From contig JAKJHU010000993.1 of the NCBI GenBank assembly GCA_022316685.1, forward strand, positions 124,001 to 188,000: a DNA stretch of 64,000 nucleotides, given 5' to 3'. Position numbers and translations under genes: made by a program. Below are positions 1 through 11,473 of this stretch, one piece after another. Each line of letters begins with the position of its first letter. The stretch's first letter is position 1. Origin of the DNA: Progne subis subis. Taxonomy: Eukaryota; Chordata; Aves; Passeriformes; Hirundinidae. A model generated the notes under the pieces. It was not told the DNA's origin. It was given only the letters and a program-made list of their open reading frames with translations, and searched no databases.

Positions 1-167
1 CTCTGAAAGATTTACGTTTTCCTGTGGTTGGTACATAAAAACTACATTTTAACTACAAAACTACATTTACTATACTATCAAACTATTAATACAACATTTA
101 CAATTAATACAACATAATACATATAGTAAATATCTTGCGTAGAGCCATATAATATGCACTTTTCACA
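1..167 (-). mobile_element. 3' portion (in + coordinates) of a solo-type LTR, cut by window start
   Basis: Bases 1-167 are nearly identical to the end of the 555-bp LTR at 49743-50297, from ctctgaaag to gcacttttcaca. The other end lies before base 1, so the target duplication cannot be checked. Strand is assigned by analogy with the other LTRs. Confidence 0.8.
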
Positions 168-251
168 AGCACCCTTTAACTATCAGTATTTAGTCTCCTA
201 GCAACTTATGGGGGGGGAAAATTCCAAAGGAAAACTTAACCCCCAACAGGG
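168..251 (-). repeat. Fragment of a second LTR type, host of the first
   Basis: The block GTCTCCTAGCAAC...TATGGGG...CCCCAACA resembles the right end of the long element at 46610-49220 (49148-49220). It directly abuts the LTR above, which suggests that LTR inserted into this one. Confidence 0.45.
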
Positions 252-507
252 TTTAATTGTCCAATTACAGCTTCAGGTTGTGAGGTTCCATCCTTCTTGT
301 TCCTCCCTTCAGTCTACCGTTGTTTGTGTTTTTGGACTGAAAGCTGTCCTTGGTCTCCAGCAGGAAAAGAATTTGTTTTGTCTACCTACTCTGTGAAGAG
401 AGCTTACTGGCACTTAATATGAGGCTCAGAGCTACGTCCCTAGGCAGCACAGAATCTGAAAATATGAAAGCTAAAGCTTAAGGCATCACAACCTAGCAAA
501 GGTGTTC
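252..507. other. Unassigned intronic stretch beside ERV1
   Basis: I see no exon or recognisable repeat here. Part of it (from about 470) may be very diverged ERV1 pol. Confidence 0.4.
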
Positions 508-849
508 AGGGTGCCAGAAGCAGCTGTGCTTTGGTGCCAATTACTTATGAGGCAGCTCAAACACCTTCATAAGCTGCAGGAATCTTTTTCTGGGTTGGGG
601 TATAGCTGGTCTCAGATCCTTTTATATCCCTGACTCCAGAACCTGAGTGGTCGTCCTCGAGTCTCCCCAGGTCCCTTCTGCCAGAGGCTCCAGGAAGTAC
701 CATTCTCCCTGGCTGCAGTGTAGAGCACTTTCTTCACATCCTGCCCTGTTCTGACTGGCCCAAGGGCTACTGCATGGGCAATTTCCTGCTTAATTTGTTT
801 GAATGCTTGTTGTTGTTCGGGGCCCCACTGGAAATCATTTCTCTTTCCT
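508..849 (-). pseudogene. ERV1 pol, RT end and connection/RNase H part
   Basis: The - strand encodes a segment with [25 protein letters not shown] and WSLWQKGPGETRG, collinear with ERV2 31330-31690. It is cut at 850 by a solo LTR insertion. Downstream it loses similarity and integrase is absent. Tryptophan codons lost in ERV2 (for example at 31503-31505) are kept here. Confidence 0.85.
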
Positions 850-854
850 GTCAC

Positions 855-1596
855 TGTCTTGGTTTGGAGACAAATTCTAGGAGAAGAACGCTCTAAAATG
901 AGTGTTTTTCTCTAAAGAGAGAGGGCTTCAATAACTCCCTTTTCTTCTGCCAGTGAGAGAAATGGATACCAGGGGATGAAAACGAAAAACAAAGGAAAAC
1001 TTTATTAACAAAGCACAGGAAAAAAAGAAAATTGAACCTTACACCCCGCTCACACCTCACCATGTGGCTGAGAGGCAAAGATGGTGACTGACCGTCTTTG
1101 TCTCTGCAAAGGGAAGAAAACAAAGTTCACAAAGCGGCTAGGAACCTGTTGGATTTCTGGCATGGGTCTTCTTCTCACTGCCAGCAAAGTTGGTGGAGTT
1201 TAATGTCCCTTCTTTCTCTGGCTCAGTGTTTCCAGGGTTTGGACCAGCCAGAGCGGCCTGGCAGGCTCCCTGGACCAGAGAGAAAAAAAATAACAAAAAA
1301 AACCCTGCCAAACAGATTTGCTGGTGAAAAGCTTCCAGGCCAGGGGAAGGGAAAAAAAACCCAGAAGCTTTTTGCCTAAGTTGGTGAAAATTAATTCAGC
1401 AAAAAAAGGCAATGAAATAACAATCCATGTAGCTGCCAACCTTGCTGGAGAGAGAGAGAGGTTGAACAGAGCCCTGTCAGCAGGAGCCCAAGGCTCCCCC
1501 CCCCCCCCCCCCCATCCATCTTAAAGCTACAGTAGTTGTTTTCTGAGCATAAAGCAGACAGAGAATAAAGCACCATCATAAAATCACCCCAAGACA
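855..1596 (-). mobile_element. Solo LTR inside ERV1 pol, 5-bp target duplication
   Basis: This 742-bp LTR begins TGTCTTGG and ends CCAAGACA on the + strand, so its ends are inverted. It is flanked by GTCAC at 850-854 and 1597-1601. TTTATT at 1001-1006 gives an AATAAA on the - strand. The ERV1 pol sequence continues on both sides. An 18-C run lies at 1496-1513. Confidence 0.92.
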
Positions 1597-1601
1597 GTCA
1601 C

Positions 1602-2498
1602 AAGATAAAGAGGGTTTACAATCGTGCTGTACTCCAGGATATGCATCCTCCAAAAGCCCACGACTCCCAGAAAAGATGGAGTTTTCTTCTTGTTGGTAGA
1701 TAGGGACATAGTGGTGATTTTGTTGATTACCTCTGTCGGGATCTGGCAATGTCCATCTTGTCACATGATTCCTAGAAAATGAATTTCTTGAGCAGGTCCC
1801 TTTAACCTTACTTTGCCTAATGGCAAAACTAGCTTTCAGCAGAATTTGGATAATCTTCTCTCCTTTCTCGAAGACTTCTCCTGCTGTGTTCCCCCATATG
1901 ATAATGTAATCTATATTCTGTAGATGTTCCAGAGCCTTGCCCTTTTCCAATGCAGTCTGGATCAGCCCATTGCAGATGGTGGGACTGTGCTTCCACCCCT
2001 GGGGCAGCCAGTTCCAGGTGTACTGCACACCCCTCCAGGAGAAGGCAAACTGGGCCCTGCACTCTGCTGCCAAAGGAATGAAGAAGAAGGCATTGGCAAT
2101 ATCAATGGCTGTGTACCACTTTGCTGCCTTGGACTCCAGCTTGTACTGAAGATCCAGCATGTCCAGCACAGCAACACTTAATGGTGGTGTGACTTCATTC
2201 AAGGCCACAGTAATCCATCGTCAGTCTCCATTCTCTATTGGACTTACGCACTGGCTATATAGGGCTGTTGAAAGGTGAACGAGCCTTGCTGACCACCCCA
2301 TGGCTCTCCAGTTCACAAATCATCTTATGGATGGGAATCACAGAGTCTCTGTCAGCGCGGTATTGCCGACAGTGCAAGGTTGCTGTGGCGATTGGTACTT
2401 GTTGTTCTTCCACTTTCAGCAGTTCCACAGCAGAGGGGTTATCTGAGAGACCAGGCAGGGTATTCAGTTATCTGATTTCTTTTCTCTCTAGAGCAGCT
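1602..2498 (-). pseudogene. ERV1 reverse transcriptase part
   Basis: The - strand carries the RT palm and fingers with [34 protein letters not shown] and LPQGWKHSPTICNG. The catalytic YIDD box is damaged: the second Asp codon reads as Tyr (1906-1908). A frameshift follows near 1800, where the frame continues with VKGTCSRN instead of the [12 protein letters not shown] seen in ERV2. It is not functional as it stands. Confidence 0.88.
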
Positions 2499-2504
2499 AT
2501 CCTA

Positions 2505-2959
2505 TGTTGTTGTCGTCGAGATGACCACAGCACTCAAGAGTGCTCGTTAAAAAATTTCAGGAGACCTCAAGCATCAATACCTTGTTATCAAAAAGTCTTT
2601 AATACCTTTTCTATGTTGCAGTCCCATGAGTAGCTCCACACAGCTCTGGCTCTTTCTCTCCTTCTTCTACCTTCCTTCTGCATTTCCAGCTCACTCCTTC
2701 CTCTCCCTAGCATGGCCACCTTACTCTGTCTGTCCCTCACATGGCATCTTACCCTTTCTGTCCCTTGCACCATCTCCTGTCCCTTCCTCCTCACAGCACA
2801 GTCAGCAGACTCCAACTGACTCCTCTCCCACCTAATTCACTCTTTTATCACACCCATAGCTGTGAGGGCAAGGCTGTTCCCATTATTTGATAATTAACAC
2901 AGCTGCAATATATGGGGGGCAAGATTGTCTTTAGCACTATCTCTATCTGTCTCCCCACA
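2505..2959. mobile_element. Solo LTR inside ERV1, 6-bp target duplication
   Basis: This 455-bp block starts TGTTGTTG and ends CCCCACA, flanked by ATCCTA at 2499-2504 and 2960-2965. The uninterrupted homologous site exists in ERV2 (about 32555-32590). A 6-bp duplication is usual for class II (ERVK-like) integrases. It is a different family from the LTR at 855. The middle is C/T-rich. Confidence 0.9.
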
Positions 2960-2965
2960 ATCCTA

Positions 2966-3330
2966 AAAGCCCAACAATGTCCTTTTGGGTCTTTGAAATA
3001 CCCACTCCTGAGATAGTCTGTGCTGAGGATGCATGGGGCCTCTGGCCCAGTCACAATGGGTTGTTTCTGCCACTCGTTCCCAGTTAAACTCACTTCAGCT
3101 TCCAGTATGGCCAGCTGCTGGGATCTTCTGTCACCCCAGAAACAGAAATGGATTCCACTTCCACATACCTTGATGACATCAGGGTACATTGAGCGCCAGT
3201 GTCAACCAAAGCCGTATATTTTTGTGGGTCAGATGAGCCAGGCCATCGGATCCACACAGTCCAGTAGATCTGATTGTCCCTTTCCTCTACTTGGCTAGAG
3301 GCAGGGCCCCTCTAATCCTGGTCATGGTAT
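2966..3330 (-). pseudogene. ERV1 protease region
   Basis: The - strand encodes a retroviral aspartic protease with the active-site triplet D-T-G-A at 3192-3203, followed by the conserved [11 protein letters not shown] segment. WIRWP just upstream keeps the Trp that is a stop in ERV2 (32847-32849). The frame runs into the solo LTR at 2959. Confidence 0.8.
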
Positions 3331-3618
3331 ACATTGCTCTCCTCCTGTAAACATGTTCCTGAGGTCTCTTCAAGAGAATAGGTCATATTATTGTTCCTAT
3401 ACCATCTGGAGTTCTGTCCACAAGAGACTGGAACAGCATTGACACTAGATGAGCTTCTTGTGGTAGATGTTTCCCTTTTCAATTTATGTACTCAGGCTGC
3501 TAAGGAGGAGGTGGGTTTTCTATCCCACTTCCTCATGTCTTCTCCATGCTCCTGAAGGAAAAACCAGAGGTTACCTTGTGGAGTATATCCTCTCTCCCTG
3601 GCTGGTGGATACCTGCTC
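3331..3618 (-). pseudogene. ERV1 gag-pro junction, degraded
   Basis: Collinear with ERV2 about 32900-33180. I cannot follow a single open frame here. Confidence 0.5.
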
Positions 3619-4668
3619 CTAATGGCAGAGACTCTTGTTGGTTCTGATGAGATGTGGTAAATTTCTACCTTCGTTTCTCAGTTTCTGATGACCCTCTTCA
3701 ATCAAGCTCCGGACTTGCTCAGCCAGCTTTGTTTCCACGGACGAGACATGGGTGCATAACAGGGTAGTAACAGTTTCCTTGTAAACTCTCAGTTTGTTGA
3801 CCAACGTGCCTACCTTGTCCTCTCCTTCCCTCCATTGCAGCATCGCTAGGTAACAGGATTATATCTGGTCCAAGCTGTGCTAATCTCAACTATATTTGTG
3901 ATGTGCACTGGATACCATCTGGGTTCTGAGGGACTCTCTCATCTTCTGAAAAAATTATCTCCAGCACAGCTAATTCCCTTAGGCATTGGATATCTTGTTC
4001 CATTGTGCTCCATTTTCTTTGATGCACCTGGAGGTCTTCTTTACAAAGGTATCTGTCCCTTACACTTGCCAGCAGTTGCCACCAGAGACTGAGAGTTTCC
4101 TGGGTTCTCCCAATCCCCTGGTCAATGACCACATCCCAGGACAGGGATTCCAGTTGTCTGGCCTCACTTCTGTCCAGAATGGTGTCATTAGCTGCAGTGT
4201 CCCAGATGCGGAGTAGCCAGGTCAGGATGGACTCATTTTCTGGGCAGGTGAACTGCCTCTGCAGGTCACACAGCTCACCCAGGGATAGAGACCCAGTGAG
4301 GATTTCTGGCTTCATCTCTCCTGTTGGGTGTGAAGGTCCAGTCGCTTCATCATCGCTATGCAGACTGATTTACTCTTCGATTTCTTTTTCTGAATGGGAG
4401 CAACTGCTACCGGCTTAGGCTGTCCTTTTGGCTTAGTGGTGGTTCATGTAGACATGGTCCCTATTGCTTTGCTTCTTTTCTCCTTCTCTTCCTGAAGATG
4501 CTGTACCATACCAAGCACTGCCCTGACACCAAGCAAGGTATACACAGTGCAGGCCATAAAGAGAAAACAAAGCAAAACTAACACCAAGATTATGCTGTCC
4601 TTGATATCCAGAAGGAACTCAATATTTTCAAAAAGTGCTGTCTGGCCTGAAAGGCTGGGAGAAACCAT
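3619..4668 (-). pseudogene. ERV1 Gag-like gene, frameshifted
   Basis: Three - strand pieces align in order with the ERV2 Gag frame. The N-terminal piece (4444-4668) has a strongly hydrophobic stretch around ILVLVLLCFLFMACTVYTLL. The middle piece (3890-4315) has LSLGELCDLQRQF, DTAANDTILDRSEARQLESL and DRYLCKEDLQ. The C-terminal piece (3619-3843) is probably coiled coil (VSSVETKLAEQVRSLIEEG). Frameshifts separate the pieces. I see no CCHC zinc knuckle. Confidence 0.75.
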
Positions 4669-4915
4669 TCTCTACTCTTCCCCCTTGGGGCTGGGTGTGA
4701 TTGTTGAGGAGGCCCCAGATGTAGCAGCCCAGCCTAGGACAGGCAAACAAAACTAAGTATATATTACGAATGATGTTCATTGCCTTGGAGGTTATCATGC
4801 AATAGACATAATAAACCAATAAAGCAATTTTTGTACCATTCCCTGGTCTCAAATGGAGCATCATGGCCGGCAAATAGTACCCCATGTGTGGGAAAATATA
4901 GAGAGCAAGGTACAA
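4628..4915 (-). CDS. ERV1 hydrophobic leader ORF upstream of gag
   Basis: This 95-codon - strand frame lies between the primer-binding site and gag and overlaps the gag ATG (4666-4668) by about 40 bp in another frame. It has at least two hydrophobic segments, around TKIALLVYYVYCM and NIYLVLFACPRLGCYIWGLL. ERV2 has a collinear, similarly hydrophobic frame (34366-34680) whose continuation also overlaps gag. The function is unknown. It could also be an N-terminal Gag extension displaced by a frameshift. Confidence 0.45.
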   Translation of the reverse strand: MYLALYIFPHMGYYLPAMMLHLRPGNGTKIALLVYYVYCMITSKAMNIIRNIYLVLFACPRLGCYIWGLLNNHTQPQGGRVENGFSQPFRPDSTF

Positions 4916-4995
4916 TACCTATGTAAACATGTTGAGCATCACGGTGATTAGGTTTCTGTTAATACAAAATTGTAATTCTGACTTCTCTCAGGACC

Positions 4996-5013
4996 GCCAC
5001 ATGTTGGGTGCCA
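4996..5013 (-). other. ERV1 primer-binding site (tRNA-Lys-like)
   Basis: The - strand reads TGGCACCCAACATGTGGC, five bases inside the LTR end. It differs at about three positions from the lysine-tRNA primer site I remember for foamy viruses. Confidence 0.6.
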
Positions 5014-5018
5014 AAATA

Positions 5019-5362
5019 TGTGTTTGAAAACAAACCAGTGGGAGACTCTAAGTTAGAACTATAATTTAATAGGAAAATTAAAATAAAGGCAGAAAACACT
5101 GGCTTAAACTGACAGTCAAGATACAACATGACACCCTGTTGGTCAGGGTGGTGGTAGCAGTACAATTAAATGGTGGCTGCAGTCCTGTTGAAGTGATAGA
5201 TGTGTTTCTGTTGAAGTGGTGATCCTGTAGAAGGGTCTGGTGTTCCTCTGCATGTCCAGTGGTGGTTAAGTAGCTCTTGTGTTCTGGGAGTCCAGTAGAT
5301 AAAGCTACCTGTGGTGTTCCAAACCTCAGATTATATCCAGGTAGGAATGCTTGATTCCTCCC
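5019..5362 (-). mobile_element. ERV1 5' LTR, truncated
   Basis: The LTR edge is at 5019 (tgtgtttg on +, so ...CAAACACA on -). The rest resembles the U3 part of the LTR at 58085-58825 (gtagaagggtc, ttatccaggtaggaa, gcttg-ctcctccc). It breaks off at about 5362, where an inverted pol fragment begins. Confidence 0.65.
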
Positions 5363-5650
5363 CCTGGGCGGAAGATGATCCGTAAATTGGAGAGCCAAGG
5401 GGTGGTCAGAAAGGCCCACTCACCCTTCAACAGTCCCATCTGGCCTGTGCACAAATCTGAAGGAGAATGGAGATTGACTGTGGACTATCATGCCTTGAAT
5501 GAAGTGACTCCACCATTGAGCACTGCTGTGTTAGACATGTTGGAGCTCCAGTATGAGCTGGAGGCCAAGGCAGTGAAATGGTATGCCACTATTGACATTG
5601 CCAATGCATTTTTCTCCATTCCTCTGGCAGCAGAGTGCAGGCCCCAGTAA
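5363..5650 (+). pseudogene. Inverted RT fragment from a related ERV
   Basis: The + strand is open for about 95 codons of RT, with [46 protein letters not shown] and [18 protein letters not shown]. It then stops abruptly at a TAA outside the homology. The orientation is opposite to ERV1, and the sequence is closer to an intact pol than ERV1's own RT, so it derives from another copy. The junction with the truncated LTR lies in ggaagatgatcc. Confidence 0.85.
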
Positions 5651-7774
5651 ACATAGATTTGTTATTTAGGCATATGGTTATGTGTTATTTGTTGAAAATT
5701 CCTAGTCTCGACTGTTAGCTTAAATAAATTAAGCTCATATTTAGCCTCTGGCTGACTTGTCTTTGATGTTCAAAAATGGAAGGCTTGACAATAAGTAATA
5801 ACTGCTTAGGACTGGTATATTTGGGATAAATTTATTCACCACTGATTTAAATAATGCAAATAATTGGTATTTTAAATGAGTGGAGGCATATTCCAATAAT
5901 CTCTGAAGAGTGTTAGAGCTTTAAGATATTACACTCTTAGTTATGCAAAAATTTATACTGGAGTCATCAAAATGGTTCACACAAAATTCAGCGTTAGAGG
6001 TTCAATCTTTGTGATTCTGAAGAGGAGTACATTCACATTTATCCATCCTAGATATGAAGTGTCTAACTGAATTCCTTACAAGGTGTAAATGGGAAAGTGG
6101 TAATTTATGTTGCGTCTTCAAGATAAATCAGAAATCTCTGGATTTTAAAGTTTACCAAACAATATTAATAGAACAGAGTGTTACCATTCTGCTAAAACAA
6201 AGCTCAGAAACCATGCATGTGGTTCTTATTTAGACTTGTTACCTTTTCACAAGTATTTACAAAACACCCATTTCCATCTGCTAGGATATGCATTTCTAGA
6301 GGTCTTTAGGCTATCATCCTATTGTACTCATTTGTTGAAAAAGTTTAATCTGAGACAATCATCGGGTTTGCAAAAAAGCAGTAACATTGGAGACTTCAGA
6401 ACTAGTGGTGTTCTGGCTGCTGCTTTGGAAAGATTTCAGATTAAATGGAAGAATGCAGATACTTCTTTAATACAGCTCCCCTCATCCAGCTACTGTGCCT
6501 AATACTTGCTCAGCTTCCAAGTATATCCATTTTCAGCATGGATATGCTGCAAATCACAATTGACTTGCAGTTTCATCAGAAATATATTCAAAGGTATCTG
6601 GTTATTCCAGTGCAATGTGTTTTTGCACAGAGGTTCTGCAGTAATTAATTTCTAAATCTGAAAGTACTCATTGTTTTGACATGCAGATATTTCCAAAGAT
6701 GAAGGCCACAACCTGTCTCCAGGAACACTGTTCATAACAGGACAGGTGAGACACAACTGCTTGGAAATCCATTTCAAACTTGTGGTTCCTGTAATATTTT
6801 GTTTCTTGCACCACAGTGATCCATTTAATTTGACAGAACATCTCTGCTATTTTTTAGACTAAGATAGTTTATCATCTTGCTCCGATTACCAAGGTACTGC
6901 CTCTTGGTGAGCATGTTGCAATGTAAAGAGAATGTCCATGCAAATTTGCCAAAACAAACCAATGCACACATAGGAGAACAACTGGGATCAGACTCTACTC
7001 TGAACAGTCATAAATTTGTTCAAGTAATTGAACAAAATGGAGATAGTTTTGATGTGTCTGTGGTCTTGAGAGGCAGGGAAGGGGAAGGAGTGAATAATAT
7101 TTCTAAAAAGAAAAGAATCTGAGAACAACCAATTCCTTCTATTACAAAAATTCCTGTAAAGAGTGAAGCAAAAAGATCCTAATCACACTTAATTGGTCTC
7201 AAGAGCATGTGAGCCTACCTGTTCAGAACAGTGGCAAGCTCTGAACTTAGGTCTGCAGGATTTGAAAGAAAAATGTTAGTCTGATATTTTTGCAAACTCC
7301 TAGATCCTGATAATAAATTCTGTCATCTATGGAATGAAGTGGACAAAGCTTGGATACTGATATCTTGAAGATTATGAAGAATATTTGAATGGATATTTTA
7401 AAGTTCCTAAGTTCATCTGTTCATTAAGACCCTATGGGATCTTGGGACTCATGCCTTAACAAGACAGATTTATGCAAACTTGCATATATTTGAGAAGACT
7501 TCTCTTTTGAGAAGACTTGAAGACATCTGTTTTCAGAGGTTAATTACTCTCTTTACTTCTCTGATACTCTATCAATTATTCCCATATAGTTCAAAGTGAG
7601 TTCAGAATTTGATAAAGCCCAATGGTGTTTTTCACCTTTCATATTTCTGCAGCTATGATGGCAACCAAAAAAGTATTTGTGCCCATTCAGTGGAGTTTTT
7701 CCATTATACTCGATGAAGACAGTGGTACTATGTACTTATCCTACCTTTAATGCACTAGTTCAACTTGATATTTT
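5651..7774. other. Unique AT-rich intron 9 sequence
   Basis: No exon or recognised repeat. One small direct repeat of TTTGAGAAGACTT lies near 7490-7530, containing the 13-bp inverted repeat GAGAAGACTTCTC. Confidence 0.6.
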
Positions 7775-8745
7775 CATAGAATATTCTGAGCTGGAAGGCA
7801 CCCACAAGGATCATTGAGTCCAACTCCTGGCCCTGCACAGGACACCCCAGCAATCCCACTCTGTTCCTGAGAGTGTTGTCCAAATGCTTCTTGAGTTCTG
7901 GCAGTCTTGGGTCTGTGACCACTTCCCTCGGAACCCTGTTCAGTTCCTGACCACCCTCTGTGTGAAGAACCTTTTCCTGATATCCAACCTAAACCTTCCC
8001 TGTTAAACCACCAGCTGTTCCCTCAGGTCCTGTCATTAGTCACCAGAGAGCAGAGCTCTGCGCCTGCCCATCTGCTGCCCCTCAGAAGGAAGCTACAGAC
8101 CCTGGTGAGGTCTTCCCTCAGTCTCTTCTTCTTTGGGCTGAATGAGCCAAATGACCTCAGATGCTCCTCATACAGCTTCCCCTCAGGCCCTTCACCATCT
8201 TCATGCCCTCCTTTAGATGCTCTCCAATAGCATCATGTCTTCCTTATACTGTAGTGCCCAAAACTGCCCTCAGTAGTCAAGGTGAGGCCACACCAGTGCA
8301 GAGCAGGGCTGGACAATCCCCTCCCTCGACTGGCTGGTGATGCTGTGCCTGATGTACTCCAGGACATGGTTGGCCCTCCTGGCTGCCAGGGCACTGCTGA
8401 CTCATATTCAACTGGCCATCAAACAGGACCCTCAGGTCCCTTCCCACAGTTGCTCTCCAGCCTCTCATTCCCCAGTCTGTCTATACATCCGAGGTTGCCC
8501 CATCCCAGGTGCAGAATCCAGCACTTGCCCTTGTTGAACTTCATATGGTTGATTGCCCAGTCCCTTCATTTCTCTGCAGGGCTTCTGCCTTCAAGGGAGT
8601 CAACAAGTCCTCCTAGTTTTGTATTGTCTGCGAACTTGCTTCTTTTCATACACTTGGGTCAGCTTTTTTGTCCTAGGTCCAGAACTCTCATAGAGGCAAA
8701 ACTGTCATTATTAAGTCTAGTTCTGAGGACCACCCTCAAGATGCA
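7775..8745 (-). mobile_element. CR1 LINE, 5'-truncated
   Basis: CR1 3' end motif catagaatattctgagctggaaggcacccac starts at 7775, followed by the typical CR1 order in reverse: gagtccaactcctggccctg, caccctctgtgtgaagaac, ttcctgatatccaacctaaac, then RT remnants to about 8745. ORF2 is degraded. The element is antisense to NIPBL. Confidence 0.92.
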
Positions 8746-11473
8746 CTGGAAATATCAAGAAATCTGTGAATAATCTCTAATTCCATCTGCAATCACCCTG
8801 GCATTTAGGAAAAGAAAACTTTGAAGGCACCCCTTCTCAGATAAGATATCAACAAGTTGTGGTTATAACTTACTAAATATCAGTACTGAGTTGTCAAGAG
8901 AAGTAAAGAATGTGCATCAAATGAGCTTTGTATTTAGAGGGAATGTGACAAGTTATGATGCAATCATCTATTTATATGTTGTCATCTTACAATTTGACAT
9001 TTTGGGTGATGATGAACAGCAGCATTTTGAGCCCATGGAAGTTCAAGAGAGAAATTGGTTATACTTGAATTGTTTTGGTTGTTTATCCATAGAGCCCTCA
9101 GCATGAGGGCTCTGAAAGGTGAGTTTTCATTGATCTAGCTACACCAGTTTAAGGCATCACATCTCCTTACCATTTGCCTTGCTCCTATAGTAGGGGTTGC
9201 CAAAGAAAACCTTTGCTTGGTTCTTAGCTGGCTTGTTCAGTCCGGTTAGGTTAATGCAAACCATCTTCACTAGTGCTGTAATCTGATGCACTAGACAATG
9301 AAACACACTTGTAGAAATGTGAATGTGTGTTCCTTTCTGCTACAGGTGATAACCTCAGTTAAAGGGACAGGGCAGATAACTGGTAACAATAATGTCTTAA
9401 AAGCTAGATCCACCATCAGAGCTTTACAGGACTTTTTCAGTGTGACTGACATTTCTGGATTAAAATGAAAAAGCTGACTGACTTTTTCATAAGAACACAA
9501 GTTTCTCAATTTGTGTTTCAAAATTTCAACAGTTTTAATTGAGAAATAAGGTAGTGATATGTGTGTGTATGTATGTATATTAATATATATGTTTAAAAAA
9601 AATAATCAAATTTGAAATCTCTCACTTTGGAAGCTTCTACTTCATGGTCATTCCTAAGGCCTGCTATGAAGCTCAGTGAAGTCAAAGCCTCTTAGTCACA
9701 GGGAGAAAAAAAAATATATATATATTTTGTCATTGTATGAAGGCTTAAAAAAACCCACATTTGTTTTAATAAGTAGTGTAAGGAAGTTAATCTATAGAAG
9801 CTGTCATATGAATACAACAGTTTTTGTTGTTGCTGGACAGGAAAAGGAAAAACCACCATACTAAAAAGCTGCACTTTCAATTCATCAAATTTATTTTGGT
9901 TCACATGTCTATCATAAAGTTGTCAAGTGTTCCTACTTTAAAAAATTTCCTTATTTGCAGTTGACCAGTTTCTGTGTGGAGTTTATTGTATTTGTCTTTA
10001 CTGTCTTCCAGACATTAAATGCTATACATAATTTTTGAGTTTTAGGAAGTTAGAGATATACAAATAGATTTGAGAATTAAAATGATGGGAAAAAACCCCA
10101 CAAACCTATTCACATCACTGGAGTTGACTATCTTACTACTTGTTACTGTGTTCTAACATTAATTTTGGAGATGATCCTTAAAATTTTTAATTCTTCTGAA
10201 TCAGAATCTTCTACAAGTATAGAGGAAATTAGAAGTCATAGTTATAATTCTGGGTTACAATTTGAGAGGTTGGGGGTATTTTTGTTAAGTTTCATTCCTT
10301 CTTCCTTGATTGTGTCCTCCTTACTTTTCCCCTTATCCCAAAAGGAGAGCTGGCTCATTGCATCTGGCGAAAAGGTACCACAAATCTAAGCACAAAATAA
10401 GTTATTTTTCTTATATTGTATTTGTGGTAGACATTTTGATAGAATTTTCAACCTGTGTTTGGTCATTACTTAGACTTAAAATCATATTCCCTGATTACAG
10501 GGAAAATATTTTTTTTTTATTTACAAACTACAAAATGAGAATATAAGCCTTAGTGCAGGTAGGGCTTTTGAGTTTCATGGTAGAAATTAATTTTAGTTTA
10601 GAGTATCATGTTGGTAATATAAATAGGTTATATTTTAAATTAATAGATATTTTCATGTGCTTCTCATTTCTGTGAATTCTACCAAATTAAAGGAGGGGGT
10701 GGTTGACTCACTTTCTATTTGTCTGTATTCTACTTTTAATGATTTTTTATAAAATGTAAGCTGAAAGGATTATTGTAGAGTCAAGCTCTTGACACTACAT
10801 AAAATTATCACTGAATTTTTTATTTCATCCATGAAAAGCATTATGGTTGCAAGGGGAAAATACTGAAACTTCTAAGTGTTTAGTGGGCCCCCCACTTTTT
10901 CATATGTGATATGGTATAGACTCCAACTCTTGATGTACTCTTTGTTTCAAAGAGAAGCATGGAGTGTTGGACTTATTTTAATAAATTTTGTTCATTGTTC
11001 ATGTGTTCCCTGGCTACAATATATGTGAAGCCCAACTGAATCAAGTAGGGAGAAGCTCTGTCTTAATCATTGCAGATCCTTGCATAATTCATGTATAATG
11101 AACCAGGTTTAATCTGCAAAAGACAATCTTTTATAGTAGTATTCCTCAAAACTTGCTTCAACTGTAAATGATTTTTTTGGCCATTATTGCAGCTTCTTTA
11201 TTAGATGGTTCTCTTGGGAATTGTATAGGAACTGATTTCATATGTTTTGAAGATGTTTTTTAATGATTAATTGGCACATGTGGTAGATTGATAACATTAA
11301 AAAGTATTAGAGAAGATCTATTCTTGCTTTTAAATTCAATGGGTTTTGCTGTCTGTGTGCACATAGATGTGGAGGAGGATTAATTGGTGGGGGTGGAGGG
11401 GAATGGACATTTTTGCTTGGACATTTGCCTATTTCTAATATATAGCATTTGTGATTTTTCTCTTAATTTGTAG
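8746..11473. other. Unique end of intron 9
   Basis: AT-rich sequence with a TG/TA microsatellite at about 9556-9592 and a short TA run at 9713-9726. No coding signal until the acceptor of exon 10 at 11473. Confidence 0.6.

Larger units (their letters stand above)
508..5362 (-). mobile_element. ERV1: degenerate endogenous retrovirus (LTR-gag-pro-pol), antisense
   Basis: On the - strand the order is a truncated 5' LTR (5019-5362), primer-binding site (4996-5013), a leader reading frame, gag, protease, RT and an RNase H part that fades out near 508. The proteins align with ERV2 throughout. The element has frameshifts and stops and has lost its 3' LTR. It is split by two solo LTRs (855-1596 and 2505-2959). 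Env was not seen. The RT style and a foamy-virus-like lysine-tRNA primer site suggest an ERVL/class III relation; this is inference. Confidence 0.85.
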
